Shown here piece by piece: positions 36,665 through 45,701 of a DNA stretch of 64,000 nt. Location of the stretch: assembly GCA_963755825.1 (NCBI GenBank), contig CAVWLA010000001.1, positions 1,922,001-1,986,000 of the forward strand, read 5' to 3'. The position numbers and the translations under genes were made by a program. This stretch comes from DATBQN01 sp963755825. GTDB lineage: Bacteria > Acidobacteriota > Thermoanaerobaculia > Multivoradales > UBA5704. Positions within the stretch are counted from its first letter, which is position 1; each line of letters opens with the position of its first letter. Under the pieces are notes generated by a model. That model made no database searches, had not been told where the DNA came from, and worked only from the letters and a program-made list of their open reading frames with translations.

Positions 36665-37326
36665 TAGATCCCCGGCACGAAGCGCTTGACCCTCGTCGCG
36701 TACTGCCGGTAGGCGTCGCCGAAGGCGGCGCCGAGCACCCGCTCCTCCGCTCGCGCGCGGAGATCGGCACCGACGCAGATGAGGAGCAGGCCGGTGAGGA
36801 CGACCGGGGTGGGCATCCAGAGGAAGCTGCCGGCGGCGATGAGGATCATCCCCAGATAGATCGGGTTGCGCACGAAGCGGAACGGGCCGCCGGTCGCCAG
36901 CTCATGGCCCTGCTCGACGCGGGCGCGCAGGCGCCAGGAGCCGAAGACGGTGAGCGTCCAGGCGGCGAGGCCGGCCGCCGCGAGGATCACCGCGGCGCCC
37001 GCCGCCGGCTGCGGCGGGAAGAGGAAGCGGACAGGGAAGATGCGGAGCGGCCGGCCGGAGACGACGGCGCCGATCCCGAAGTAGAGGACGAACATGGCGA
37101 AGGCGTGGAATCCCAGCACGACGCGCGAGTAGCGGTCGGTGACCGCGGTGGCTTCGGGCTCCGGCGCCGATTCCAGCGCCGGCTGCTGGTCCGGCTGCGC
37201 GTGCAGCGCCGGCTGTTGATCGGGCGGCGCGTTCGGCGCAGCCGGGCGCCTCCTGCGCAGCAGCAGGCGCGGCAGAAAGGTGAAGAAGAAGACGGCGTGA
37301 AAGCCGTAGATCCAGAAATTGGGCAT
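36661..37326 (-). CDS. Isoprenylcysteine carboxylmethyltransferase (ICMT/PEMT) family membrane protein
   Basis: This integral membrane protein of about 221 residues has TM helices near residues 3-22, 68-90, 103-125 and 160-185. The family motif GGPFRFVRNPIYLGMIL is present, with a C-terminal EERVLGAAFGDAYRQYATRV that matches the SAM-binding end. A Gln/Pro/Ala-rich cytosolic insert with two DQQPALHA-like repeats lies at about residues 32-58. In-frame ATGs at 37341 and further up are possible starts. The true substrate (lipid, protein or small molecule) is unknown. Confidence 0.83.
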   Translation of the reverse strand: MPNFWIYGFHAVFFFTFLPRLLLRRRRPAAPNAPPDQQPALHAQPDQQPALESAPEPEATAVTDRYSRVVLGFHAFAMFVLYFGIGAVVSGRPLRIFPVRFLFPPQPAAGAAVILAAAGLAAWTLTVFGSWRLRARVEQGHELATGGPFRFVRNPIYLGMILIAAGSFLWMPTPVVLTGLLLICVGADLRARAEERVLGAAFGDAYRQYATRVKRFVPGIY

Positions 37327-37418
37327 GGTGCCGCCGATCATACAGGGAGGCATCTCGCCCCCCGAGGGCGCACGATAGGATGGAGCGCTCCAGACATGGC
37401 TCACGAAAGGAACGACGG

Positions 37419-37904
37419 ATGGCGATCCAGATCGGCGACAAGCTCCCCGACGTGACACTCCTCACCCTCGACCCCCAGGGCCAGCCGCGGCCGGTCGGCA
37501 CCGCCGAGCTCTTCCGCGGCAAGCGCGCGGTGCTCGTCGCCGTCCCCGGCGCCTTCACTCCCACCTGCTCGGACTACCACCTGCCCGGCTACGTGCTGCG
37601 CGCCGACGAGCTGCTCGCCAAGGGCATCGACCTCATCGTCTGCACGGCGGTCAACGACGCCTTTGTGATGGGGGCCTGGGGGAAGCTGCGCGGCACCGGC
37701 GACAAGATCGTCCTCCTCGCCGACGGCAACGGCGACTTCGCTCGCGCCATGGGACTCGAGATCGACCTCTCCCGCTTCGGCCTCGGCCGCCGCTCCCAGC
37801 GCTATGCCGCCCTGGTCGAAGACGGCACCGTCCGCACGCTCCACGTCGAGCAGCCCGGCAAGCTCGAGGTGTCGACGGTGGAGACGATCCTGGCCGAGGT
37901 CTAG
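37419..37904 (+). CDS. Peroxiredoxin, Prx5 (AhpE/PRX5-like) type
   Basis: This 161-residue peroxidase has its peroxidatic Cys at C50 in VPGAFTPTCSDYHLPG. Other hallmarks are AVNDAFVMGAWG, ADGNGDFARAMGLEIDLS and GLGRRSQRYAALVEDG. It reduces H2O2 and alkyl hydroperoxides with glutathione/glutaredoxin or thioredoxin. ATG 37419 is taken because of AAAGGAACGACGG upstream. The frame is open 39 bases further. It is divergent from the ICMT-like gene. Confidence 0.95.
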   Translation: MAIQIGDKLPDVTLLTLDPQGQPRPVGTAELFRGKRAVLVAVPGAFTPTCSDYHLPGYVLRADELLAKGIDLIVCTAVNDAFVMGAWGKLRGTGDKIVLLADGNGDFARAMGLEIDLSRFGLGRRSQRYAALVEDGTVRTLHVEQPGKLEVSTVETILAEV

Positions 37905-37967
37905 AACCGCCCGGCTTCGCCCCGCAGCGTTGCGAGCGGGCGCCCCGCCGTGGGCTTCGCGATCTCT

Positions 37968-38705
37968 CTAGCGGTTGTCGAGGAACCGCCGGAGGGCACG
38001 GTGGATGACCTCCTCGTCGCCCACCTTGGCGTCGTCGAAGGAGATGCCGGCGCCCTCGCCCTCGCGCCAGGTGACGATCCCCGAGACGGCGAGGGCCGGC
38101 TCTTCGTCCGGCGGTCCGAGGAGGAACTGCACCGCCTGGCCGTTGCGCCAGGCCGCGGGAACGCGCTCCAGGGCGACGCCGCCGAGCGACAGGTTCTCGA
38201 TGTGCACCGCGTACCGCGCGCCGTCCGGCAGCTCGATCTGCGCCGGCACGCCGAGGCGTATGCGGACGTCGCGCTGGCCGGCGAGACCGAGCAGGGAGGA
38301 GACGTTCAGACCGTGGCGGCGGATCACCTCGGCCCGCAGCTTGAGCTCGAGGCCGGGGTTGTCGGCCAGGAGTTGGATGAGATCCTCCTTGGCGATGCGC
38401 AGCAGCCGAGTGGGGCCGAGCGTGCTCGCCGAGGCGAGGCGCCGGGCGCGGTTGAGGAGGCCCATCTCGCCGAAGTAGCCGCCGCTCTCCAGGCGCCCGA
38501 GGATCTGCATCGGCCTTCCCTTGGCCGAGCGGAAGACCGTCACCGCACCCTCGCGGACGAGATAGAAGGCGTCGACCGGATCCCCTTCGTGGAAGAGCAG
38601 ATGGTGGCCGGGGTGGCTCTCCTCGCGCGCCATCGCGGCGACGCGCGCGAGCTGCTCATCGTCGAGGTCGTGAAAGAGCGGCACCTGCCGCAGGAAGTCC
38701 TTCAT
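37968..38705 (-). CDS. Cyclic-nucleotide-binding / PilZ two-domain protein
   Basis: This 245-residue cytosolic protein has an N-terminal cNMP-binding domain (PLFHDLDDEQLARVA, GYFGEMGLLNRARRLASAST; the FGEMG-R-A pocket is present) and a C-terminal PilZ domain. The PilZ part shows QRDVRIRLGVPAQIELPDG and ENLSLGGVALE, the R-xxxR-like and D/N-xSxxG c-di-GMP motifs. No HTH is seen, so it is not a CRP-type activator. It could integrate cAMP/cGMP and c-di-GMP signals. The 211-base gap upstream (38706-38916) follows the gene of a secreted hydrolase on the same strand. Confidence 0.87.
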   Translation of the reverse strand: MKDFLRQVPLFHDLDDEQLARVAAMAREESHPGHHLLFHEGDPVDAFYLVREGAVTVFRSAKGRPMQILGRLESGGYFGEMGLLNRARRLASASTLGPTRLLRIAKEDLIQLLADNPGLELKLRAEVIRRHGLNVSSLLGLAGQRDVRIRLGVPAQIELPDGARYAVHIENLSLGGVALERVPAAWRNGQAVQFLLGPPDEEPALAVSGIVTWREGEGAGISFDDAKVGDEEVIHRALRRFLDNR

Positions 38706-38916
38706 CGGGGTCGGCGTATTGTGCGGTGTTTGCACGACTACGGCAAGGGCGGCACGGCGGCGGGTAGCGCTATTCAAATGGATGAATTCGGGATATCCTC
38801 CGCCGCGCTTTCGAGCCCAAACAGATCGCTGCACGATGAGGTCACCCTCAACCTCGCTGCTCCCGCAGGGGAGAACGCGGGGAGCGGACCGCCCGTCCGC
38901 TCCTCCGGGAACCCCT

Positions 38917-41070
38917 CTATCCGTCGATCTCCTTGATCAGGCTCTCGAGCTTGGCCTTCTCGGCGTTGTCGGTCTCCAGGAGGAGGGCGCGGCGGAAGCA
39001 GCGCACGGCGTTGGTCGGCTCCTTCAACCGCTCGGCGTAGAGAGTGCCGAGGACCTTCCAGCCGTCGATGCGGTTGGGCGCCAGGCGCAGGAGCTGCTCG
39101 TAGAGGTAGGCCGACTCGTGGAACTGGCCGAGGTCGAAGGCGGCATGCGCCGCGTTGTCGATCGCCACCGGGTCGGCCGGGTTGCGGCGCGCCGCCTCGC
39201 GGAAGTCGGCGAGGGCGCCGGCGAGGTCGCCGCTCTGCGCCCGCGCCAGGCCGCGCTCGGCATAGACCTCCGGTCCATGGGCGCCTCCGGCGAGGGCGCG
39301 GTCGAGCACCGCCGTCGCCCCCGTGTGGTCGCCGCGCTCGCGCAGCAGGCGCGACAGGTTGGCGGCGGCCTCGGCTTGGGTCGGCTCGAGGGTCAGCGCA
39401 TGCCGGTACTCGCGCTCGGCCTCCGCCTTGCGGCCGAGGGCGAGGAGAGCGCCGGCGGCGTTGGCGACCGGCACCGCCGAGAGGGGGTTCTCTTTCTCCG
39501 AGCGCTCGAAGAGGGCGAGCGCCGAGTCGACCCGTCCGGCCAGCTTGAGGCAGCTGCCGGCGAGGTCGAGGGCCGGGAAGTTGTGCGGGTCGCGCTGCAC
39601 GATGCGCTGCAGCTCCGGGAGCGCCTGGGTGCACCGGCCCTGCTGCACCTCGGCCGCCGCGGCGTGGAGCGACTGCGCCACCTCGGTCATGGCGCGCGGA
39701 TCGGGGAGCGTGCCGCTGACCTGGCCGCCGCTGCCGCCGCCCGCATAGCCCAGGCTGGCGAGCTGGCGCCGCTGCTCCTCGGAGAGGACGTTGTCGGCGC
39801 GGACCGCCGGCTCCAGCCCCTCGCCGCGGGCCTTGAGAAATGCCGTCAGGGCGGCGCGCAGGCGCGACGCGGTGGCCGGCTCGGCCGCCGCCAGATCCCG
39901 TTCCTCGGCGCCGGGGGCGTCCTCGGCGTAGAGGCTGGGCCGCGGTGCCTGCAGGTAGAGGCGGTGGGCGTCGGTAAGGGCGCGCAGCGGATACCACTTG
40001 TAGGCGAAGAAGGGCAGAAAGCTCTCGGTGTAGCCGCGGCGGTCGGCGCGGTCGTCGGGGAGCGGCAGCAGGCTGGCGCCGTCGAGATCCTTCGCCGGCG
40101 CCACCCCGGCCAGGGTGAGCAGGGTGGGCGTCACGTCGACCGTGCGCACGAGGGTGTTGCGGACGGCGCCCGGCGGGATGCCGGGGCCGGCGAGGATCAG
40201 CGGCACCCGCCGCACAGCCTTATAGAGAAGGAGGCCGTGGGTCAGCTCGCCGTGCTCGCCGAGCATCTCGCCATGATCGCCCACCGCCACCACGTCGGTC
40301 GCCGCCGGCAGCTTGGCGAGGAGAGCGCCGATCTGCTCGTCCATGTAGGAGATCTCGCCGTCGTAGAGGCGGTTCGGCCCCTTCGCCGCGTCGGCGAAGC
40401 GGGAGGGCGGCCGGTACTCCTCGTGGGGGTCGAAGTAGTGGACCCAGAGGAAGAAGGGCGGCTTGAGCTTGCCCAAGCTGGCGAGCGCCGCCGCCGTGGT
40501 CTGCTCGGCGGGCCGCTCGGAAACCATCGTCCCCTGCGAGTAGCCGGCTCCGAGGTCGTCGTCGTAGGTGCGGAAGCCGCGCGCCAGCCCCTGATGGCGG
40601 GCGAGGACCACCGCCGAGACCACCGCCGCGGTGTCGTAGCCGCGCGCCGCGAGCTGCTCGGCGACGGTCGCGATGCGCTCGGGCAGCACGAAGGTGCCGT
40701 TGTCGCGCACCCCGTGCCGCGGCGGGAAGAGCCCGGTCAGCAGCGTCGCGTGGGAGACCAGGGTGATCGGCGCCGCGGTGTCGCAGCGCACGAAACGGCT
40801 CCCCCGCGCCGCCAGGGCGTCGAGGTTGGGGGTGTGCGCGTAGGGCCACCCCCAGGCGCCGAGGTGGTCGGCGCGGGTGGTGTCCATGGTGATGAGGACG
40901 ATGTTGACCGCCTTGGCGGAGCCGGCGGGGTGGGCGGCAGGCGAGCCGCCGCCCGCGCGAGCCGTCGCCGAGGCGAACACGGCGAAAACCAGGAGGAGGG
41001 CGATGGCGCCGCCGATCGCCCAACGATCGGAGTAGCGCTTTCGCCTCCGACCCGCACTCATAGTTGGCAT
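38917..41070 (-). CDS. Sulfatase-like (alkaline phosphatase superfamily) protein with TPR C-terminus
   Basis: This 717-residue membrane-anchored protein has a TM helix at about residues 18-36. An alkaline-phosphatase-fold domain (about 53-380) follows with NIVLITMDTTRADHLGAWG, TPNLDALAARG, VGDHGEMLGEHGE and a final VDVTPTLLTLAG. TPR repeats (about 440-717) complete it. At the nucleophile site it reads APITLVSHATLLTG instead of CxPxR. The formylglycine motif is therefore missing, and Thr or Ser would be the nucleophile. It is more likely a phosphotransferase or phosphodiesterase on envelope glycans than a true sulfatase. Confidence 0.88.
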   Translation of the reverse strand: MPTMSAGRRRKRYSDRWAIGGAIALLLVFAVFASATARAGGGSPAAHPAGSAKAVNIVLITMDTTRADHLGAWGWPYAHTPNLDALAARGSRFVRCDTAAPITLVSHATLLTGLFPPRHGVRDNGTFVLPERIATVAEQLAARGYDTAAVVSAVVLARHQGLARGFRTYDDDLGAGYSQGTMVSERPAEQTTAAALASLGKLKPPFFLWVHYFDPHEEYRPPSRFADAAKGPNRLYDGEISYMDEQIGALLAKLPAATDVVAVGDHGEMLGEHGELTHGLLLYKAVRRVPLILAGPGIPPGAVRNTLVRTVDVTPTLLTLAGVAPAKDLDGASLLPLPDDRADRRGYTESFLPFFAYKWYPLRALTDAHRLYLQAPRPSLYAEDAPGAEERDLAAAEPATASRLRAALTAFLKARGEGLEPAVRADNVLSEEQRRQLASLGYAGGGSGGQVSGTLPDPRAMTEVAQSLHAAAAEVQQGRCTQALPELQRIVQRDPHNFPALDLAGSCLKLAGRVDSALALFERSEKENPLSAVPVANAAGALLALGRKAEAEREYRHALTLEPTQAEAAANLSRLLRERGDHTGATAVLDRALAGGAHGPEVYAERGLARAQSGDLAGALADFREAARRNPADPVAIDNAAHAAFDLGQFHESAYLYEQLLRLAPNRIDGWKVLGTLYAERLKEPTNAVRCFRRALLLETDNAEKAKLESLIKEIDG

Positions 41071-41227
41071 AGATGCTTTGCTCGATTTTGGAATTGGGGT
41101 ACCGCGGTGGAAGGCCAGTATAGCAAGCCAGTCGTCAGGCGAGGCTTCGATCAGGCGTTCCGGCAGGACGGCGGACGATCCGCGCGTCCTGCCTTGCTGT
41201 AGCTTCGGTAAACCTTCCCTTGTTTAG

Positions 41228-41245
41228 GTCCCCGAGGAGGGGGAC
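41228..41245 (+). promoter_or_regulatory. Hairpin presenting the SD of the metalloprotease gene
   Basis: GTCCCC (41228-41233) pairs with GGGGAC (41240-41245), leaving GAGGAG, the SD sequence, as a six-base loop. The ATG at 41251 follows after 5 bases. Such loops can keep the SD accessible or be a binding target. Confidence 0.5.
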
Positions 41246-41250
41246 AACCC

Positions 41251-44200
41251 ATGATGGTGAAATCCCGTGCACCCCTGTCGTACGCTGCCACGCTCTGCGC
41301 CCTCTTCCTGTTTGGAAGCGGCGCCGTGACCGCTCAGGTTGCGAGACAGGGCAACGATGTCCTCTCGAGCCTGCAGACGCGGAGCGACAAGCTCGCCCCG
41401 TCGCAGCCCCTCGAGATGCTCGACGACGTCCGCAGCCTGGTCGCCACCCCGACGCAGAATGGCTGGGCGGCCTTCCATCTCGGCCAGAGCGTCGATTGGC
41501 ACGCCGCGATCGATAAGCGCACCGGCATGGTCGGCTTCGCCGAGGGCGGCGGCATCGGCTGGATCCCCGGCCGCGGCAACAGCATGGCCCAGGGCGACGT
41601 CGCCAAGTACCTCCACAACAACAAGATCGACATGGTCTCGATGGAGAAGATCGCGCGCGACTTCCTGCCGCGCGTCGCCTCCCTGATCGGCGTCGACCCG
41701 ACCGCCCTGGTGCTCAATCAGGCGCGCTCCGGCCAGCCGGCCTCCCACGTCTGGTTCGTCGACTTCGACGTCTACTCGGGCGGCATGCCGATCGAGAACG
41801 CCCGCGTCGTCTTCCGCGTCAACAACGGCAACCTGATCCAGTTCGGCACCGAGTTCCTGCCGCACGCCGGCGCCGTCGCTCCGGCGGCGAAGCTCACCGC
41901 CGATCAGGCCCGCGCCGTCGTCGCCCGCTACATCGGCGGCTTCAACTCGGATGACGGTCTCATCGACGTCGGCTCGCTCCACCAGGTCATCTCCAACGTC
42001 GACAGCAGCAAGTTCAACGACGGCTTCGAGTTCGGCAAGGGCCGCGGCCTCGCCCGCGTCTGGCAGGTGGTCTTCCATCGCGAGGGCGTGATGGGCACCT
42101 GGCAGGCTCGCGTCGACGCCGCGACCGGCGAGCTCCTGCAGTTCGCCGACGTCAACGACTACGCCGGTGCGATCACTGGCGGCGTCTACCAGAACAGCCC
42201 GGCGACCGGCCCCGAGATCGTGCGGCCGATGCCGTACGCCGACGCCAGCACCAGCATCAAGGCCAACTCCGGCGGCATTTACACCGGCACCGGCACGGCG
42301 TCGACCCTCTCCGGCACCTACGTCAAGATCACCGACAGCTGCGGCGCCATTTCGCAGGCCATCGACGGCTCCGGCAACATCGCCTTCGGCACCTCGACGG
42401 GCACCGACTGCACCACCCCCGGCCACGGCGGCGCCGGCAACACCCACGCCGCTCGCCAGCAGTTCTACCAGGTCGACCGCATCAAGGAAGTCGTCCGCGG
42501 CTGGCTGCCGGCCAACACCTGGATCAACCAGGTGCTGACCGTCAACGTCAACTTGAACCAGACCTGCAACGCCTACTGGAACGGCTCGACGCTCAACTTC
42601 TTCAAGTCGGGCGGCGGCTGCAACAACACCGGTGAGATCGCGGCCGTCTCGCTCCACGAGTTCGGCCACGGCATCGACCAGAACGACGGCACCGGCACGG
42701 CGCCCGACGGCGCCACCGGCGAGTCCTACGGCGACACCACCTCGGTCATCGCCACCCACAACTCCTGCATCGGACCCGGCTTCCTCGGCAGCAACTGCGC
42801 CGGTTACGGCGACGCCTGCACCTCGTGCACCGGCGTCCGCGACATCGACTGGGCCAAGCACACCTCGAACACCGCGGCGACCGCGGTGAACTTCATCAAG
42901 GTCCATTGCCCGGCGGCTTCCGGCGGCGCCGGCCCCTGCGGCAAGGAAGTCCACTGCGAGTCCTACGTGCCCTCCGAGACGATCTGGGACTTCGCCAACC
43001 GCGACCTCCCGGGCGCCGGCACCGGCCCGGCCTGGACCACCCTCGACCGCCTCTGGTACCTGTCGCGCAACACCGCCACCTCGGCGTTCTCCTGCACCGC
43101 CAGCACCTTCGCCACCAACGGCTGCGGCACCGGCTCGCTGTGGAAGACGATGCGCGCGGTGGACGATGACGATGGCAACCTCAACAACGGCACCCCGCAC
43201 GGCGGCGCCCTCTTCGCGGCGTTCAACCGCCACCTCATCGCCTGCACCACGGACACCGGTGCCAGCACCACCTTCAGCGGCTGCACCCCGCCCGCCACCC
43301 CGACGCTCACGGTGACCGGCGGCAACAACTCGGCGTCGCTCTCCTGGACCGCTTCGGGCTCGTCGACCTACGACGTGTTCCGCAACGAGACCGGCTGCAA
43401 CGCCGGCTTCACCAAGGTGTCCAGCGGTCAGACCGCCACCTCGTATCCCGACACCGTGCTCGCCAACGGCCTCACCTACTTCTACCAGGTGACCGCGCTG
43501 CCGACCGGCAACGAGGCCTGCGCCTCGGCGCCGTCGACCTGCATCTCGGTCACTCCCTCGGCGGCCACCTGCACCCCGCCGGGCGCTCCGGCCGGCCTCG
43601 CCGCGGCGGTCAGCGGCAGCAGCGTCAGCCTCACCTGGGGCGCCGTCTCCGGCGCCACCGAGTACCACATCCTCCGGGGCACCGTCTCCGGCGGCCCATA
43701 CACCCAGATCGGTACGTCGACGACCGCTTCCTTCACCGACAGCGGCCTCGCCAACGGCACCTACTTCTACGTCGTCCGCGCGGCGACCAGCGCGAGCTGC
43801 GAGTCGGGCAACTCCAACCAGGCGTCGGCCACGGTGGCCGTCACCTGCACGCCGCCGGCGGCGCCGACCCTCTCGGGCTCGGTCTCCGGCAGCACCGTCA
43901 ACCTGTCGTGGACCGCGGTCACCGGTTCGACCGCCTACCACGTCCTCCGTTCGACGACCACCGGCGGCCCGTACACGCAGATCGCCTCGGTGACGACCAC
44001 CAGCTACGCTGACACCGGTCTCGCCAACGGCACCTACTTCTACGTCGTCCGCGCCTTCGCCACCTGCGAGTCGGCGAACTCCAACCAGGTCACCGAGACG
44101 GTGAGCTCGGTCTGCACCACGACCACCCTCTACAACAACACCTTCGAGACCGGCACCGGCCTCAGCGACTTCACCGTCGGCACCTTCAACGGTGGAACCT

Positions 44201-44736
44201 CGACTCCGTGGCGCGGTATCCAGGTCTGTGCTCCGGCCTCTTCGGGCACCCACATCTTCCGCTACGGCGGCACCACCTGCACCGCCGCCTACACCAACAA
44301 CAACTTCAACTTCGCCCAGCCGAAGGGCGCCACCGGCATCGTCTTCGGTGCCGCGGCCAACACTTCGCGCCTGACCTTCAGCCACCGCTACAACTTCGAG
44401 AGCGGCTTCGACGGCGGTACGCTCACGGTCTCCGTGGACGGCACCAACTACTTCTTCGTCCCCGCCGCCGCGGTCCTCGCGGGTGGATACAACGGCACCG
44501 TCAGCGCGGCCTGCCCGCCGTCTGGCGCCGCCGGCGCCTCCATCTGGACCGGCTCGCACAACACCGCCCTGACGGCCACCACGGTCGACCTCGACGCCGC
44601 CTGCAACGCGGCCACGGGTCTCACCACCGGCTGCGCCGGCCAGACGGTGTTCATCGGCTTCACCTCGATCACCGACTGCTCGACGACCGCCGCTGGCTGG
44701 TTCCTCGACGACGTCAAGGTGACCGCCTGCCAGTAG
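41251..44736 (+). CDS. Large secreted zinc metalloprotease (M4/M36-like) with Fn3 repeats
   Basis: This 1161-residue protein has a signal peptide and a FTP/PepSY-type propeptide (residues about 30-300, e.g. HVWFVDFDVYSGGMPIENAR). The catalytic domain is marked by SLHEFGHGID (HExxH at H469-H473) and a downstream GESYGDTTSV that gives the third ligand. Three Fn3-like repeats follow at about 690-960 (repeated NLSWTAV...YHVLR and NGTYFYVVRA). The C-terminal beta-sandwich of about 200 residues ends GWFLDDVKVTAC. Length and layout fit an extracellular degradative enzyme. A strong terminator follows. Confidence 0.9.
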   Translation: MMVKSRAPLSYAATLCALFLFGSGAVTAQVARQGNDVLSSLQTRSDKLAPSQPLEMLDDVRSLVATPTQNGWAAFHLGQSVDWHAAIDKRTGMVGFAEGGGIGWIPGRGNSMAQGDVAKYLHNNKIDMVSMEKIARDFLPRVASLIGVDPTALVLNQARSGQPASHVWFVDFDVYSGGMPIENARVVFRVNNGNLIQFGTEFLPHAGAVAPAAKLTADQARAVVARYIGGFNSDDGLIDVGSLHQVISNVDSSKFNDGFEFGKGRGLARVWQVVFHREGVMGTWQARVDAATGELLQFADVNDYAGAITGGVYQNSPATGPEIVRPMPYADASTSIKANSGGIYTGTGTASTLSGTYVKITDSCGAISQAIDGSGNIAFGTSTGTDCTTPGHGGAGNTHAARQQFYQVDRIKEVVRGWLPANTWINQVLTVNVNLNQTCNAYWNGSTLNFFKSGGGCNNTGEIAAVSLHEFGHGIDQNDGTGTAPDGATGESYGDTTSVIATHNSCIGPGFLGSNCAGYGDACTSCTGVRDIDWAKHTSNTAATAVNFIKVHCPAASGGAGPCGKEVHCESYVPSETIWDFANRDLPGAGTGPAWTTLDRLWYLSRNTATSAFSCTASTFATNGCGTGSLWKTMRAVDDDDGNLNNGTPHGGALFAAFNRHLIACTTDTGASTTFSGCTPPATPTLTVTGGNNSASLSWTASGSSTYDVFRNETGCNAGFTKVSSGQTATSYPDTVLANGLTYFYQVTALPTGNEACASAPSTCISVTPSAATCTPPGAPAGLAAAVSGSSVSLTWGAVSGATEYHILRGTVSGGPYTQIGTSTTASFTDSGLANGTYFYVVRAATSASCESGNSNQASATVAVTCTPPAAPTLSGSVSGSTVNLSWTAVTGSTAYHVLRSTTTGGPYTQIASVTTTSYADTGLANGTYFYVVRAFATCESANSNQVTETVSSVCTTTTLYNNTFETGTGLSDFTVGTFNGGTSTPWRGIQVCAPASSGTHIFRYGGTTCTAAYTNNNFNFAQPKGATGIVFGAAANTSRLTFSHRYNFESGFDGGTLTVSVDGTNYFFVPAAAVLAGGYNGTVSAACPPSGAAGASIWTGSHNTALTATTVDLDAACNAATGLTTGCAGQTVFIGFTSITDCSTTAAGWFLDDVKVTACQ

Positions 44737-44758
44737 TTTTCATGGCGTAGATCGCACC

Positions 44759-44797
44759 GGCCCGGGGTCTCTCCCACGAGAGGCCTCGGGCCTTTTT
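44759..44797 (+). terminator. Strong intrinsic terminator after the metalloprotease
   Basis: The arms 44759-44773 and 44778-44792 form a 15-bp stem (two G-T pairs) with loop CCAC, followed by TTTTT. It separates the protease gene from the gas-vesicle operon that begins at 44951. The 150 bases in between are the likely operon promoter region. I could not fix its promoter boxes. Confidence 0.9.
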
Positions 44798-44950
44798 CTT
44801 TGGCCTCGCAGCCTGGCTCCCCCTCCCCCTCGCCTGGCCGCTCGACCAGCGTTGCGGAAGTCGCTCTCCTCTGCTATTACTACCGTCGCCATTCCGCCAG
44901 GGAGATCTCGTGGCTTCGGTCGGCGAGAAGGGTGGCGCGCGGAGAGTTCC

Positions 44951-45313
44951 ATGTCAGGAATCGCCGAACCGAGCTATCGCCGGTCGACCGGTCTGGTCGA
45001 CGTCCTCGATCGCGTGCTCGACAAGGGCCTGGTCGTCGCCGGGGACATCCGCATCTCGCTCGCGCAGGTCGAGCTGATCACCATCCGCATTCGCCTGCTC
45101 GTCTGCTCCATCGACAAAGCTGAACAGATCGGTCTCGACTGGTGGCGGCAGGACCCTGCCCTCTCCGTCGGCGCCCGCAAGCTCGCCCTGGAGAACGAGG
45201 CTCTCCGCGAGCAGGTGCGCGGCCTCGAGGAGCGGGTCGCCGCGCTCGCCGTCCAGTCGAGCCGCACGGCGCGCCCGGCCGCGGCGGGGCGCAAGCCGAA
45301 ACCAGGGAGGTAG
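44951..45313 (+). CDS. Gas vesicle protein, GvpA/J/M family (minor shell type)
   Basis: This 120-residue protein has the GvpA-like core STGLVDVLDRVLDKGLVVAG, then DIRISLAQVELITIRIRLLV. The change from WVRVSLVGIELL to DIRISLAQVELI and the added basic tail (ARPAAAGRKPKPGR) fit GvpJ/M-type minor shell proteins. ATG 44951 is the start. The frame upstream lacks the domain. It is the first gene of the gas-vesicle operon and lies 3 bases before gvpA. GvpJ/M types are thought to start or cap the cone. Confidence 0.9.
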   Translation: MSGIAEPSYRRSTGLVDVLDRVLDKGLVVAGDIRISLAQVELITIRIRLLVCSIDKAEQIGLDWWRQDPALSVGARKLALENEALREQVRGLEERVAALAVQSSRTARPAAAGRKPKPGR

Positions 45314-45316
45314 GAC

Positions 45317-45697
45317 ATGCCGATTGAACGGGCCTCCGGCGGCACCAGCCTGATCGACGTCCTCGACCGCGTGCTCGACAAGGGCATCGTCATCGATGCA
45401 TGGGTCCGCGTGTCGCTCGTCGGCATCGACCTGCTGACGGTCGAGGCGCGCATCGTGGTGGCGTCGATCGATACCTACATCAAGTATTCGGAGGCGGTGA
45501 GCCTGTCGCCGACGGTCTCGCGGCCGGCGATCGAGAGCGCCGCCAGGACCTCCGAGGACCTCGTCGCCGAGAACGCGGCGCTGCGCGCCCAGCTCGCCGC
45601 CTCGACGGCGAGGGAGGAGTCCGCCGGCCGCCGCACGCGGCAGAAGGCGGTCCAGGAGATGCCCCCGGCTCGCGCTCGCCGCCGCACCACGAAGTGA
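45317..45697 (+). CDS. gvpA: Gas vesicle structural protein GvpA with C-terminal extension
   Basis: The core (about residues 8-60) is almost canonical GvpA: TSLIDVLDRVLDKGIVIDAW, then VRVSLVGIDLLTVEARIVVA and SIDTYIKYSEAV. GvpA forms the hydrophobic ribbed wall of the gas vesicle. Family members are usually about 70-80 residues. This one has 126, with a charged tail (EESAGRRTRQKAVQEMPPAR). The tail would project from the wall, as in GvpB/GvpC-like extensions. No separate gvpC is seen. It lies directly upstream of a histidine kinase gene (gap of 4 bases), so the kinase is in the operon. Confidence 0.96.
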   Translation: MPIERASGGTSLIDVLDRVLDKGIVIDAWVRVSLVGIDLLTVEARIVVASIDTYIKYSEAVSLSPTVSRPAIESAARTSEDLVAENAALRAQLAASTAREESAGRRTRQKAVQEMPPARARRRTTK

Positions 45698-45701
45698 TGC
45701 G

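Noticed and set aside
38917..41070. Formylglycine sulfatase
   Set aside because: The CxPxR/SxPxR motif is not present at the nucleophile position.
41224..44559. 1111-codon minus-strand frame opposite the metalloprotease
   Set aside because: It is a mirror of the plus gene with low-complexity translation and no domain. The protease frame has signal peptide, HEFGH and Fn3 repeats.
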